From Bugulina stolonifera (taxonomy: Eukaryota > Bryozoa > Gymnolaemata > Cheilostomatida > Bugulidae): DNA of 64,000 nt. The position numbers and the translations under genes were made by a program. Shown here one piece after another: positions 12,007 to 24,284 of the stretch. Position 1 is the first letter of the stretch, and each line of letters starts with the position of its first letter. The DNA is taken from positions 1,240,001 through 1,304,000 of the forward strand of contig OW285190.1 in the NCBI GenBank assembly GCA_935421135.1, read 5' to 3'. Under the pieces are notes generated by a model. The model had not been told where the DNA came from. It worked only from the letters and a program-made list of their open reading frames with translations, and ran no database searches.

Positions 12007-13484
12007 TGTATTTTTCTAGTATGCAATGGTACTGTCAAGTAGTAGTACCTGACTATTTATATTATAATAATATAATAAATATTTTGTTACTGTATCACAC
12101 TAGTATATTTCTATTACATCATAGTTCTGGTTCCTCTCTCACAGTGTTAGCATAATAGTAGTAGTTATCTCCAGCTACATGCTCTATACGCTAACTGTAT
12201 ATGCAAATCATATTGTTTATAGGCAATTATTTGTTTTTATTTAGGAAAAGGAAGATTAACTATTTTCACATATAGTTTTGGATAATGAAGATTTTGTTAT
12301 ATAATATTACATTTTGTTCTTTTCCAAATATACAAGGAAGAATCAACCCAGAGTCCAGACATAAGATATAGTATTTCCTGTTGTTAGCGTCAAGATTGAC
12401 CTAGAAAGCCATGTCTTCACTGGCTCATAACAATCTTGGGTATTCACAGCCTAGCCATTATACCTAAAGGTTCAGCTCACCTATAGGGTCAATGGCCAGA
12501 ATTTTACCTGCAAATGAGCAAAAATTAAACTGGGATTAGCCACTATTTACTAAAAATTTATGTAATACATGCAGATTTACCTTTTGCAATCTCTATGACT
12601 TGTTAGAAAGCCAGATGAATGTGTTTGTATCCAGAACTTACATGTGATGTAGCTAGTAGAGAACGCAAACTTCACAGTTTTTGAGGGCCACTCGTGCGGT
12701 AATTGGTGATGGTGCAAAGTTGTTCTCTCTCTCTCGCAAACCGTGCTACTTGTAGAGTTATCTTCTCTATCGCGCAATTCGATGACTGTTTCATGAAATT
12801 ATTTTAGCCGCAAACCTGTAATAATATTACTGTTTTGCGGGCATGGAACACGTTCCTGCATGTCTTATTTCCATTTCCTCTGCACTTTCACTTTAGCTAG
12901 GCCAATAGTCAGAGCCATGGAGGTACAAAAATTGTACTATTCAAGCCTCCTCCTCCTCCTCCAGGTTATTATTTATGATTATTTGATGGGTATGATGGAA
13001 CGGATTTGTGTTTTGATTAATTTTCTAAAGCTCCCCAACCAGTGGCGTATCTAGTTTTGAAAGCGAATTGTTGCAATTATTGAAATTTTGGTCTTTTCAG
13101 AACATACATAGGATTAGATAGTAAGTCAAACAACAAACATGAATTGAAACAGACAACTGATAAGTGAAATAAATTTGAAAGTCATGTGAAGCGGAGCATA
13201 TGCATAATTATCTGATTTTGATTTCTATTCTGTTCATTTCTAATTCGATTTGACAACAAGCATTAATTGTGGTTATCGATCATTATGGGGGGATTATCAT
13301 GATTTTGATGGTTAGCATTATGTGACTTTTCTAAGTGATCAGGGCTCAGTCTTCGGGCCTGTATTTTTTTCTCATTTTCATAAAGGAACACCCAAATAAA
13401 GTAGACTGTGAATCCGCACTATTTAGGCTACTGTTGACACCCTAATGTACCAAACTGTCACCTGCCATGAGAACACCTGAGGTT
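12007..13484. other. Intergenic, no recognised feature
   Basis: AT-rich sequence between the SEC14-like and MPV17-like genes. I see short CT-rich runs near 12720 and 12950 but no gene, clear repeat or transposon ends. Confidence 0.4.
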
Positions 13485-14060
13485 CTAAAAAAGCCTGGAG
13501 GCATTGAGCAGCTGGGCTACTAGATTGGGAATGGACTTCAACTTGATAAAGAGCAAGATTATCGTGTTTAACAAAAAGAGCGGTTCTCCAAGTTACTCTT
13601 TTTATGGGCAGTCATTGGACACTGTTGACAAAGTCCGATATATGGGAGTGGTTATACAAACTGACATTAACTTTACCACACAGACACACATTTGGAGGAA
13701 ACTGATGAGCAACAGCAACTGAGGATGATAAAGAGGGCGCTTGTCTGGGCCCCTAAGAAGGCCAAATTGCTGGCCCTCAAAACACTTTTTCTTCAACATC
13801 TGTAGTACGCACCTGCTGCTGCTGCCGCCGCTGCTGCTGCTTGGAACCCTAGTTGCAAACAAGGAATCTCAATATTGAGTCGCTACAGGACCCAGCAGTG
13901 AGGTTCAGAGAACAATACGCTGCAGAAATTATTCGAAACTCAGGCGCAGTTAGTTCAAGTCTGCTCTCTGAAGCTGACTATGCGGGTGGACTGCTGAACG
14001 AATGGGATGACCCCCACAGACAGAGTCCTTCAGGAATGCTCGTTCAATGGAATACATTAC
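13485..14060 (+). mobile_element. LINE reverse transcriptase C-terminal relic
   Basis: The plus strand reads WATRLGMDFNLIKSKI, VRYMGVVIQTDINF and then, in shifted frames, RALVWAPKKAKLLALKTL and ESLQDPAVRF. This is the usual order after the RT core of CR1/Jockey-like LINEs (FNxxK, YLGV, APxxxKxLAYKTL, LQxxAVRF). Frameshifts and a stop mark it as dead. A run of GCT/GCC codons at 13811-13840 has expanded where other elements read YASAAWDP. Confidence 0.65.
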
Positions 14061-15137
14061 ACAAACCACTCTGATATATTTACATCTTTTCCAACAGAGT
14101 CAGGTACACTATTTTTGTAGTCAAAGGACGCAGCGGTATAGAGAAAGCCTAAACAAAACTTGGCCTAGTCCCACCACGTAAGAGAGGAAAAACCAAAGGA
14201 TCAACCTTCTTGAGTGCATTCTAGCATAAGTAGAGCACCACCCCTCACTGTCAGCCTCCTACGATAAAATCATCAACAAATCACTCACTGCAATGGCCAC
14301 CAGATCCCAGAATTGTGAACTGCTTGCCACATTCCATATGAGAAGAGGAGACAAATGATTCTCTTACACTCTGTCAACAATACAGGCACTGTAAAAGCAG
14401 GATTGTCACAGTGCCTGTGCTGAGGTCACTACAGCATATAAACTGTAATTTAAACATAACTAGCAGAAGCTAGAAAAGTGTATACCAGAATGAGCCATGT
14501 CCCTTCTACTCGCTACTAGTGGTCTAATGTCATGTCTACCTTAAGGTATCAACACATATTCAACAAAATGTTCAATACTCAAGTTAAATATTTTTAAATC
14601 TCTTGAGCATGTGAGACGTTTATACATACTAGCTACATGTATGTGGGAGTGAGAAGTTTTCCATGACCCATGGTTTCTGTTGCCATGGTGTTACCTTGTT
14701 GAACCGCCTCCCCTCTTCCTACCATATTGGCCCCACCAACCTTGAAACAATGGATACGCCACCAACTCTCAACTTCTTGCCTTAAAAACGATTGATTTCA
14801 ATTTATAATGCAGTCTGTTCCAATTCAAACATAGGTTGTTCTATTCAATCTTTGGTAAATGCTGGTAATTCGTACACATTTAAATAAATTTTTGTTTGTT
14901 TTTCATATTTCTCATATTTTTTATTTGCAAGTGAAAAGTACAAGTTCTATCTACATGAATTAGTCTAAAAAGTTACTGTTTTTGGCTCCAACTGTAGGGT
15001 TCCAATCAAAGTACATATTGTATTTTAAATTTAGTTTGAAGCATCTACTGAGATCTCTGGCATAGACAACAAATATAATGATTTGAAAGTGGCCATCTTG
15101 AGTTAACCCGCCTCTTCTTAGTACTCAATCTTCTAAT
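14061..15137. other. Intergenic, upstream of the MPV17-like gene
   Basis: No clear gene or repeat. The first ~400 bases may be further decayed LINE sequence. The promoter of the downstream gene should lie near the right end, but I see no strong core-promoter motif. Confidence 0.35.
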
Positions 15138-18100
15138 ATGATTCGCTTATGGAGGATGAGATACCCTCTATTCACTGGTGAGTAATTTAACACTTGATAC
15201 TGACACCTTGTATATGTACTTGATACTGACAACTTGTATATAGTACTTGATATTGACACCCTGTATATAGTACTTGATACTGACACCTTGTATATAGTAC
15301 TTGATATTGACACCTTGTATATAGTACTTGATACTGACACCTTGTATATAGTACTTGATACTGACACCTTGTATATAGTACTTGATACTGACACCTTGTA
15401 TATAGTACTTGATATTGACACCCTGTATATAGTACTTGATACTGACACCCTGTATATAGTACTTGATATTGACACCCTGTATATAGTACTTGATACTGAC
15501 ACGTTGTATATGTACTTGATACTGACACGTTGTATATAGTACTTGATACTGACACCTTGTATATAGTACTTGATACTGACACCTTGTATATAGTATTGTA
15601 ATGGTTTCTGTGATTTGGTGCGGTCGTCCTTGGACGACTACCGACCCAGAATTGAAGTGCCTATGAGTGGTGTTAGGACTTCGCATTACATGAAAGATCG
15701 AGCGGTCTCAGTAGCCCAATAACTACCAGAGACGACCCATCTGGTCCCAAGTCTGACCTTCAGACTATACTTTGAAAGAGAGTGATCCGACCTAGTAGGT
15801 GGTTCGCTAAGCGAATGACCTGACAAAAGGAAGTGAAAGTCTCTGTATCAAGTATAGATGTGTCTTTATTGAAAGCCAAGTGAAGACTGAGACAATGAAC
15901 AGTGAAACAATGCCCTTTATATAGTATAAGGACTTCCGCCCGACGTAGTGTCGGGAAAAGACGGCGTAAGGTCGTCCGGAAGTTGCGCAACAAGATGGCC
16001 GCCGGAAGCCCGACGGCCGACCCAAAATAGGTCGGGTTCTACAAAAGTTGCTTATAATGGTCCAATTCATGTACAAAATGAATATCAATGGATTCTGAGA
16101 GGTCGGGCCTCTGTACACGGGTATAAAAAGGCATTAAAAGACTTAGTAATAATTATACAAGTATATACGATAATATAGGAGTTACATAGAGTAAAGTACA
16201 AGCAGATATATACATGTATGTGCACACAATAATGAGTGTCAGGTGTAGGAGACGACTGTGCGTACCATTACAGTATTTGATACTGATACTGACACCCTGT
16301 ATATAGTACTTGATCCTGACACCCTGTATATAGTACTCAGTGCTGACACCCTGTATATAGTACTTGTTATGTGTAGGTATATACATTGTAGTACTCGTTA
16401 TGTGTAGGTATATAGTACTCGTTATGTGTAGGTGTATAGTACTTGTTCTGTTGTAGGTATATAGTACTTGTTCTGTTGTAGGTATATAGTACTTGTTCTG
16501 TTGTAGGTATATAGTACTTGTTCTGTGTAGGTATATAGTACTTGTTCTGTGTAGGTGTATAGTATTGTTATGTTTTAGGTATGTAGTACTTGTTCTGTTG
16601 TAGGTATATAGTACTTGTTCTGTTGTAGGTATATAGTACTTATTATGTGTAGGTGTATAGTACTTGTTATGTTTTAGGTATGGTGTCTTATGGTGGTGTG
16701 TGGACAGCCTCAAGTATAACTCAACAAAAGTTCATATCTAAACATGAAGTAGATTTTTCAGTAAGTATCTTGCACTGCATGCTTACTATATTAAATTGGA
16801 AACTTCATCAAAATTAGACACCGAAATGGTGCAAAATCCAAGAACTTCAGGTAAAAATATGGTCCAAGATCATAAGGCTAAATATGGTTCAATTTGTATT
16901 GTTATTATTATAGTAGTAATCTGTAGGGGGTCTATCAGTCTGAGGGACCTCCCTTTGACCACTGCATATTGTATCATCATACCTACAGACTACATGAACA
17001 CTATTGTAGCATATTTACTCTATGTATTCTACTATCCCCGGCAGTCATTGAATCACAGGTTAGACTAGTTGGCTTTTTCATACTGCTGCTCCTCTACCAT
17101 AGGCAGTGAAGCGTAACGCTACGGTAGCTGTGTTGGTAATGGCTCCACTGTTGCATGGTTGGTACAGATTGGCAGCGTATTGGTACGGAACTGGACCCAG
17201 AACTTGGAGGGTGAGCATGAGAATAGTGGTGGCTGAACAGCTGCTGTTTGGTCCAGTTATCCTCTCTTGTTTCTTCTTTAGCTCAGGTCAGTTACACAAT
17301 GTGTAGTTTGTTATATGTTGTATGTGTGTCAGGGTTGGGACTAGAGCGGTGGATACATTCACTTTTACAACAAATTTTGGTGCCAGAGGCACTTCTACAA
17401 TTCAGTGTTGAATGGAATATAATAATAGATGGTCTACATTATTGTTGGTATCTGATTCATGTTTCACTTCATTTTTGTTAGATTTTTATGTAACTTATCT
17501 TTATGCGTTGAAGCAATGTAGTAGGCCTACAATTATAATCTTGAAATAATTTGCTTCACTAAGGATTCACAGTGAGCTAAGTACTACCAAATAATGCCTG
17601 CTACAGGGTAGGGGTGGAATACGGAATACAAAACAATTGTTTTGTATAAAGATAAGTTACATAAAAATCTAACAAAAATGAAGTGAAACATGAATCAGAT
17701 ACCAACAATAATGTAGACCATCTATTATTATATTCCATTCAACACTGAATTGTAGAAGTGCCTCTAATATATATATTAGAACAATGAAGTGCGAGCTTGC
17801 AGTGTTGTTTATTACCACTAAAACTAGTTATTGAAGGAGAATGAGCAACTCCAAAGATTTTCACGGAGGTATAATAGACAACTGACTTGGGGAGGCTCAG
17901 TGAGTGCGTAGTTCAGGTGCTAGAGTGATGTGCTTGAAACTACCAACTGTTACAAGTCCTATTATTTAATTTTATATTATATTACTAGAAACAGCAACTC
18001 TGATGTTGTATTGAATAGAGACTAGTAAATTTATCTCTATTTTTGAAACTACATGTGCATATACATCTGTTACTTAGTTGGGATAGGCTATCATACAACT

Positions 18101-18760
18101 ATTTCAACCTATTGAGAGCCAGTGTTCATAGGCCTCAACTTGCAGAAGACTGAGCTTATAATATGTACAAGGTGAAACTACCTCCAAAACACTGACCACT
18201 GATTGGACAATTACCTATGTAACTGCATACGAAGTTGGGCGGTGCTACATTGAACCCACCCCCCCCCCCCCCTAAACAATTTCTATGCCTAACACAGACC
18301 CAGTATAAAAGCTGAGTAAAGCATTGGTGAATATCTAATGGAACACTTTGTTGGTACTGTGCACCACTGTATATGGGCTTTTCTTACTCAGACTTAATTC
18401 ACACATACTCTACGTACCACAGGTATACTCATGGGAGAGTCACTGGACAACATCAAGAAGGAGATGAAATGTAAAATGCCCTCCACCTACTTGACGTCTT
18501 GCCTAGTGTTCCCATTGGTCAACTTTATCAACCACCTTTTTGTGCCTTTCCACTACAAGATCACATACCAGGCTACCATCTCATTCATATGGAGTAATTT
18601 TCTATGTTTCGTCAAAGAGAAGCCATACACACCCAGTGGTAGCTCAGGTATTACAGCTAGTAGTACAATTAGTAGTACAGGTAGTAGTACAGCTAGTAGT
18701 ACAGCTAGTAGTACAGAAAGCAGCTCTGTGAAAGCAATAACGGGCAGTAAGCCAGGCTAA
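15138..18760 (+). CDS. MPV17/PMP22-family inner membrane protein
   Basis: Four exons are supported: 15138-15177, 16678-16760, 17103-17286 and 18423-18760. They join with consistent phases into 214 codons plus TAA. The start ATG gives MIRLWRMRYPLFTG. Family landmarks follow: YGGVWTASSITQQKF (cf. the GDIIxQQ region), APLLHGWYRLAAYW (cf. GPxxHxWY), AEQLLFGPV (cf. xDQxxxxP) and PLVNFINHLFVPFHYKITY with FIWSNFLCFVKEK (cf. WPxxQxxNFxxVPxxxR and the W-x-x-x-L-S end). MPV17-family proteins have four membrane segments in the inner mitochondrial or peroxisomal membrane; MPV17 and MPV17L/L2 cannot be told apart here. An unusual Ser/Thr-rich tail is encoded by an AGTAGTACAGCT microsatellite at 18648-18720. 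Intron 1 holds a solo LTR inside a minisatellite, and intron 3 a perfect 120-bp inverted repeat. Confidence 0.9.
15187..15596 (+). repeat. Minisatellite, 27-bp unit, ~15 copies, split by an LTR
   Basis: The unit is ACTTGATACTGACACCTTGT plus ATATAGT. It begins 14 bases after the exon 1 donor. The solo LTR at 15597-16272 has inserted in it, and three more units continue to about 16355. Confidence 0.95.
15597..16272 (-). mobile_element. Solo LTR, short subtype (676 bp)
   Basis: It runs from TGTAATGG to CCATTACA and is flanked by 4-bp duplications GTAT. Read on the minus strand it has a TATA box (TATATAAA, complement of 15916-15923) and then a poly(A) signal (AATAAA, complement of 15865-15870), so the element points left, antisense to the MPV17-like gene. 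Between the TATA box and the upstream edge is a GC-rich tract with CCGGAAG and AAGATGGCCGCC motifs. It is nearly identical over long stretches to the 3' LTR at 60578-61384 but lacks about 100 bp near the U3 end. Confidence 0.93.
16351..16677 (+). repeat. Minisatellite, ~25-bp unit, ~13 copies, containing the acceptor
   Basis: The unit is ACTTGTTCTGTTGTAGGTAT plus ATAGT. The exon 2 acceptor TTTTAG|GTATG (AG at 16676-16677) is the last copy of the TTGTAG|GTATA string found in each unit. Confidence 0.93.
16796..16969. mobile_element. Truncated copy of the hAT-like MITE at 11659-11998
   Basis: It matches that element in opposite orientation (TTGGAAACTTCATC, AAATATGGTCCAAGATC, AGTAATCTGTAGGG) and ends in TTTGACCACTG at 16969. 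The other end is missing. It lies in intron 2 of the MPV17-like gene. Confidence 0.65.
17385..17765. repeat. Perfect 120-bp inverted repeat in an intron
   Basis: Bases 17385-17504 and 17646-17765 are exact reverse complements as far as I can read, starting AGAGGCACTTCTACAATTCA. The 141-base spacer ends in the palindrome ATACAAAACAATTGTTTTGT plus AT. It lies in intron 3 of the MPV17-like gene. Transcription would give a 120-bp RNA hairpin. Confidence 0.95.
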
Positions 18761-19848
18761 TATAATGTTCCTCCACTCTACTCTCTAGGCAATTTTATAG
18801 TTTTATTTTATAGTTTTATTTTCAATGTTGCTATCTACCAGCCCAGATAATGTTCACTCAACACACAGTCTATAATTATAAATCTGCAGTGATGACATAG
18901 AATTGTGCAGGGCTCTCAAGTTCTAAGATCCCCCCCCCCTCAGCAGTTCTAGGATCCCCCAGCAGTTCGGATTTTCAGTGCTTGGTCTGAGCTCAGGAGG
19001 TTTTTCATTATTAACGATCTGCTCGGGTTTTGGGAGATTTTCTCACACTAGCTATATTTTGAATTGAAATGCTTTACAATTTCCAAATTAATCTTTAGTT
19101 AATCTCAGAGCTTGTGAGTTGCTTTGGAAAAAGCTACTAATTCTATTACTTTTCAAGGGCAAGGACTGACTAAACGTATGTACTGGGATTATTAGGCTAT
19201 GCGAAATTACTTAGGCTAACTCTGTAGAGCGACAGATATGTACATGTATAGGCCTACGTAGGTGACCAACAGCTTTATTTATATATCTGACCAATTGCTA
19301 GTAGAGTAATACTGCTACACTGCTTACTTACACTGCAGTACATTGTACCTGTACATTTGCTTGGATTTTTGACTGAGCAACTTGAGAGCCCTGATTGTGT
19401 TGTGATGTCACCACAATGTGTAGTTATTTCATAGCAATGTTTGGTGAAATCGTAGGAAATTTTCATCTGTATTATAATATCCGTATTATGGTACACAGAT
19501 ATATTAAATATGTTGATATTTACAATCTACAGTGCCAAATTCATCTATGGTATCCTTCAACTGTCTTTCATTAGCAGATTCTATAATATATTAATATTGT
19601 TTATTTATTGCCAGAGCATGTTCTGTGTATTTTGTATGACTGCTCCAAATTTCAGATATTTTTATTTTTCATATATTGTTGTAACTTAGCAAACAATAAT
19701 AATACATTTGCCGTGTATACATGATCCTATCTCAGGCTTTGCTATGTTTGGTGCTAAGGTTAAATGTTAACTATGGATGACTCCTATTATATCTAGTTGT
19801 ATAATTATACATATACATGTATATAATTATAGTGTGCTACACTAGTAT
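18761..19848. other. Intergenic, no recognised gene
   Basis: AT-rich sequence after the MPV17-like stop codon. There are short C-runs near 18930 and a TTTTATAG repeat near 18790 that may belong to the 3' UTR. Nothing else is supported. Confidence 0.4.
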
Positions 19849-19856
19849 ATCTAGGC

Positions 19857-20168
19857 CAGGGGTTCCTAACCTTTTCTTTGCTCGTGTACTCTTCGACAGT
19901 CATGTGGCAGTCCTCTTTGTAAAACTGCTTATAATCAAGGATGTACATGGTGTGGTGTGGTATGGTGTGGGATTTTCATAGATTGTAGTGTTTCATGGCT
20001 TTCTCACTGGTTTAGCTCAACTCCAACAAGCTTATGCATTGGAGACTGAGTGTCAATAGCTGATAGTCTATAATTGGAAATTACTGTCAAAAATGTACTA
20101 AGTTAATGAGTTGTATTGTACCACCTACATGTAGATTTATGAAATGTCCCTAGCGTTGGGAACCCCTG
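19857..20168. mobile_element. hAT-like MITE with perfect 8-bp target duplication (312 bp)
   Basis: The ends are CAGGGGTTCCTAACC at left and GTTGGGAACCCCTG at right, an imperfect inverted pair typical of hAT elements. Both flanks carry ATCTAGGC (19849-19856 and 20169-20176). No transposase is present. Confidence 0.92.
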
Positions 20169-20269
20169 ATCTAGGCAGATGGTGCATGTACATGATTGGT
20201 TCAGATTAGTCAGTTTATTTCAGGTGATGCCTATATTAGTAGTAGTAGGTACATGTAGTCCCATTATAT

Positions 20270-20960
20270 TGTAATGGTTTTTTGTTTCTGGTATGGTCGT
20301 CCTAAGACGACTCCCGACCCAAAATGAAGTGCCTATGAGTGGTGCTAGGCTTTCTCATTACATGAAAGATTGATCGGAGTCAGTAGTCAAAGAACTACCA
20401 AAGACGACCCATGTGATCCGAGTTATGCTTGTTTACTATACTGAGAAAGAGAGTGATCCGACCTAGTAGGCAGTTCGTGTTGCAAGGTCGAGGACCTTAA
20501 CAATTAGAATGACCTATCTACGAAGTGAAAGTCTCTGTATATAAGTATAGATGTGTCTTTATTAAGATCCAAGCAAGAACTGAGACAACAAACACAAAAA
20601 CAATGCTCTTTATATAGTAACAGAACTTCCGGAAGAAGTTCCGGTAAAAAGCCCGACGTAGTGTCGGGAAAAGACAATGTAGGGTCGTCCGGAAATTGCG
20701 CAACAATATGGCGGCCGGAAGCCCGATGGCCGACCCAAAAAGATGCTTAGAATCATCCAATTCATATACAAAATGAATATCAAGTAATTCTGAGAGGTCG
20801 GGCCTCTTTACATGGGTATAAAAACAGTATAATGTCTTCGTAATGCCATATTCAAGTATATACACAATATAACAAGGAATACAAGGAGGTATACATATCA
20901 TGGGTACGCATAATATAATTAGTGTCAGGTGGTTGAGGAGAACTCTGCATAACCATTACA
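20270..20960 (-). mobile_element. Solo LTR, short subtype (691 bp)
   Basis: TGTAATGG...CCATTACA with ATAT duplicated on both sides. Its TATATAAA and AATAAA motifs read on the minus strand. It has the same GC-rich U3 tract with CCGGAAG and TATGGCGGCC motifs as its relatives. It lies alone in intergenic DNA. Confidence 0.92.
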
Positions 20961-23900
20961 ATATAATATACTGTATAATAATATACATAGGTCACATTGG
21001 CTTCTGTAAGGATGTGTGCTCATTCACAAACAGTAGCAGTTATGGCTAGTTGGCCAAATTGAAAGCATGATGAAACACCAGCATGTAAATGCCAACAACA
21101 CTCACCAGTAAAGTCTCTCTATGAACCCTCTTGCACTCCTTCATGTAAGTTGTCCTCTGCCATAAGTTGAGGGAGAACAACATCCTATTATTATGAGTTC
21201 CCCTGCTGGTATATTACATGTATGTATGTATATATACATACTACATGTATGTGACTGTATACAGTTTAATAGTGCATGTGCATTGACTGCAGGTAGTAAA
21301 GTGTAACCTCCTGTTATTATTAGACAGTATAGTATTACGATATACATGTACAACGCATATCATATAGCTCTTGGTATAAATGTACACTACATGCAAGTAC
21401 TTGCAATACTTTTACTGTAATACAAGAATTTTAGCTTCTCCACTTACACATATACATTGTACATGTAGGCCTACATGTATCTGCAGTTTCTCCACTTACA
21501 CATATACATGTACATGTATCTGCAGTTTCTCAGAATTATATTTCTTGCAAAAAAATATCACACAAAATAGTATTTTGTATATGCGTGTAACGTGGTGAGG
21601 TAGTATCTATCATATAGATGCATGTATAATACAATAACGTATATAAACACAACATATTATATCTATGGGTAGTATATCAACCCCAATGTTGGTCATGTAT
21701 GCCATATAATACAACATGTACATTATAGGTATGATAGGTACAGTCAGGGCCAGGGGTGTAGTTAACCATTTCAGGTTGGGAGAATAAGTGTATTGAATGG
21801 TATTACTATTACATGAACATGTATCACTACTCTAGACCCCTCAATATGTGTAACACAGTTATAGTAATGTGTAACACAGCTATTAATAGTCATGTGTAAC
21901 ACCCCGCCTGTACCCACCCCGCCCTGGGTAAGGGTTGAAGGCCTAAGGCTACGGAGCCGCCCCGCCAGCGATGTCGGTGGTCCCAAGGTCCTAGCACCAC
22001 CCGGAGCCGAGATGCCGACCGATTTTTGACCCCAAATCTGATTGGAGGATGGCAGACCGTTAACCGCAGACCGCAGCCCGTAGACCGTTTCGTCTTTTGT
22101 TATATGATTTCAGATTATTATTTTTATGTTGTAATACACCCACTTACTACACCTACATGCTGGACACTCAGTGATTACTAACCTGGTCATTGATCACCCT
22201 CATTGCAAAGTACAAGTGTAACACTTCCCATCATTTCTGTAAAGCTAGGGAATCACCCCTGCCTCTTTCATTACTGGCTCCACCACTGCCTTGTGAGCTC
22301 CAATGCTGTGATAGTAGAGCATTGTATTGTTGACAATACAATGGAGTTATGTAGTGTATTGATTAGGGTATGCGTCATGCATTGCCCATACAAGCTCCAC
22401 AATAGTGACAAGTACAAGTAGGTCTAGTTGGTGTTTAGTTGTACTTCTACTAGATTCACGCTGAGTGAAAGGTGTGTCGGAGTCTGAGCTGACATAATTA
22501 TACTGACAGTTCCATCCCAGGCCTACTACGTCATAGAGACATTAATTGTTATGGTAAGTCTGGTCTAGTGAGGCTTGTGAAGTGTTAGTGCATTCAAGGA
22601 GTACTTCTTACTCATTGGTGCATTTTATATTTCATTTATTTAGTATACTCAATCTGCATACAGTGTACTGCTTCGGTGTTTGATACCTCATCAGTGCAGC
22701 TCAGAGCTATGCCTAGGAAACACACCTTGGCAATACTGTATACTTACAGCAAATACACCGAATCGAAGTATGTATATATATATATTCTATACTCTATTCT
22801 AATGATTGATATAATAAAATATATTAAGTTATACATCTTACATCTATATGTGATTGTATTATATACTTGGATGTGTATATATACATGTATATACATGTAT
22901 ATATACATATACATGTATATATACATGTACATGTATATACGTTATAACTTATAGGTCTCTAGAATATACAATACATGTAGTTCATTACCCAATAAATTGA
23001 TCTAAGTATAAGTGAGTAGTGCTGTGTAGACAAACTAGAGCCCACTACTACAATGTACATGTGCACTGTTCTACACCATGGATAGTTATACACTGGCTAT
23101 GTAGTTGGTAGTTACCACACATGCCTGTACATGTACTACATCAGTTCTATTATACAGTATTAATTGTATCAGATAGGTACAGCATACAGGAAGTGCTGCA
23201 TTGTCCACATGATCGTTAGTACTGTACTCGACTGGTATATAGGATGTTTCCTTTTGCTCATGAATTATGCATGTTTGGTGCATATATTATATGGTGGAGT
23301 GTTTCCTACATTGAGACCTAATATATTATACATGTAATACCACAGGTGCTGGTATACCTTACCATTGCATATCATATACAATGTATAACATACTGTCTTG
23401 TAAGTATACTATTATTATATTTAGTATACATGACTTGTATCCCATTGTTTGGAATCATATATTATACAGATACAGTACAGTTTTTCTATTGTACTGTTAT
23501 AGTAATTTAGTTATGTTTGTAATTATCCCCACACTCTGTCTAGTGTCTACCACAGTGACTTGTGTGAAAATAAAAAATTCCACCCAACATCAATCAAATA
23601 ATATTGGCACAGGGCCAGTAGCCTACAGACAACCAGGTACATGTGTTTACAGTCACAATGTTTATTCATGAGCTACACAAGGAGTACAAGTGGCCCCACA
23701 GTCTACAGGCCCTACAGCCACTGGATGCTGGCTGGCTGTTCACTATGCATATACAATGTTGTACTAACATAGTGGCATGTGTATGTTATTACCTTTTAGT
23801 AAAAGTTACATGTAATGATATTATTACATGTATAATAGTAGCCCTATTTGCTGTATACATCTTCATGTACATGTAGATAATACTAGTATAACATGCTGTA

Positions 23901-24235
23901 GGCCGTATATCTACAGCTTGTAACTCAATGTATATGCTTACAATACAGTGTTATCACCAGTTGATATACTAGTGTGTTATACATGCACTATTTAGTGTAT
24001 GTATAACATGATAAGATAAGTGTATTATGTACATAACATGGTACTAGTATGTTATACTAAATATTACAGTGTGTTGACTCTGCTTCTCTTATCAAGTTTC
24101 TCATCTTATGTGACTTTATGACTAATTACCCACAAGTCCTTGCTACAGCTGTATAGACCTACAATGTATAAGTACACCAAATTACAAGTATTGTGTATTA
24201 TCTGTATATACCCCACAGCATCAACCGCTGTAAAC
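20961..24235. other. Intergenic, AT-rich, no gene recognised
   Basis: Contents are TACATGTA-rich low-complexity DNA, a short tandem duplication near 21436-21535 (TCTCCACTTACACATATACA), one GC-richer patch at 21890-22090 and TATATACATG runs at 22870-22935. No exon with family resemblance was found. A possible acceptor CCCCACAG at 24211-24218 may end a 5' UTR intron of the next gene. Confidence 0.35.
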
Positions 24236-24259
24236 ATGAACAATCCAGAACTTCCCTGA
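24236..24259 (+). promoter_or_regulatory. Possible 7-codon upstream ORF
   Basis: An ATG at 24236 reads MNNPELP and stops 25 bases before the main ATG at 24285. If transcription starts upstream, this could dampen translation of the main frame. This is inferred from position only. Confidence 0.3.
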
Positions 24260-24284
24260 CAGTGATAAACTTGTAACTGTGAAG

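Noticed and set aside
15760..16118. Minus-strand frames of 77-103 codons, also seen at 20518-20901 and 60773-61114
   Set aside because: They lie wholly inside LTRs and recur in each copy. They show no protein-family resemblance and are interrupted differently between copies.
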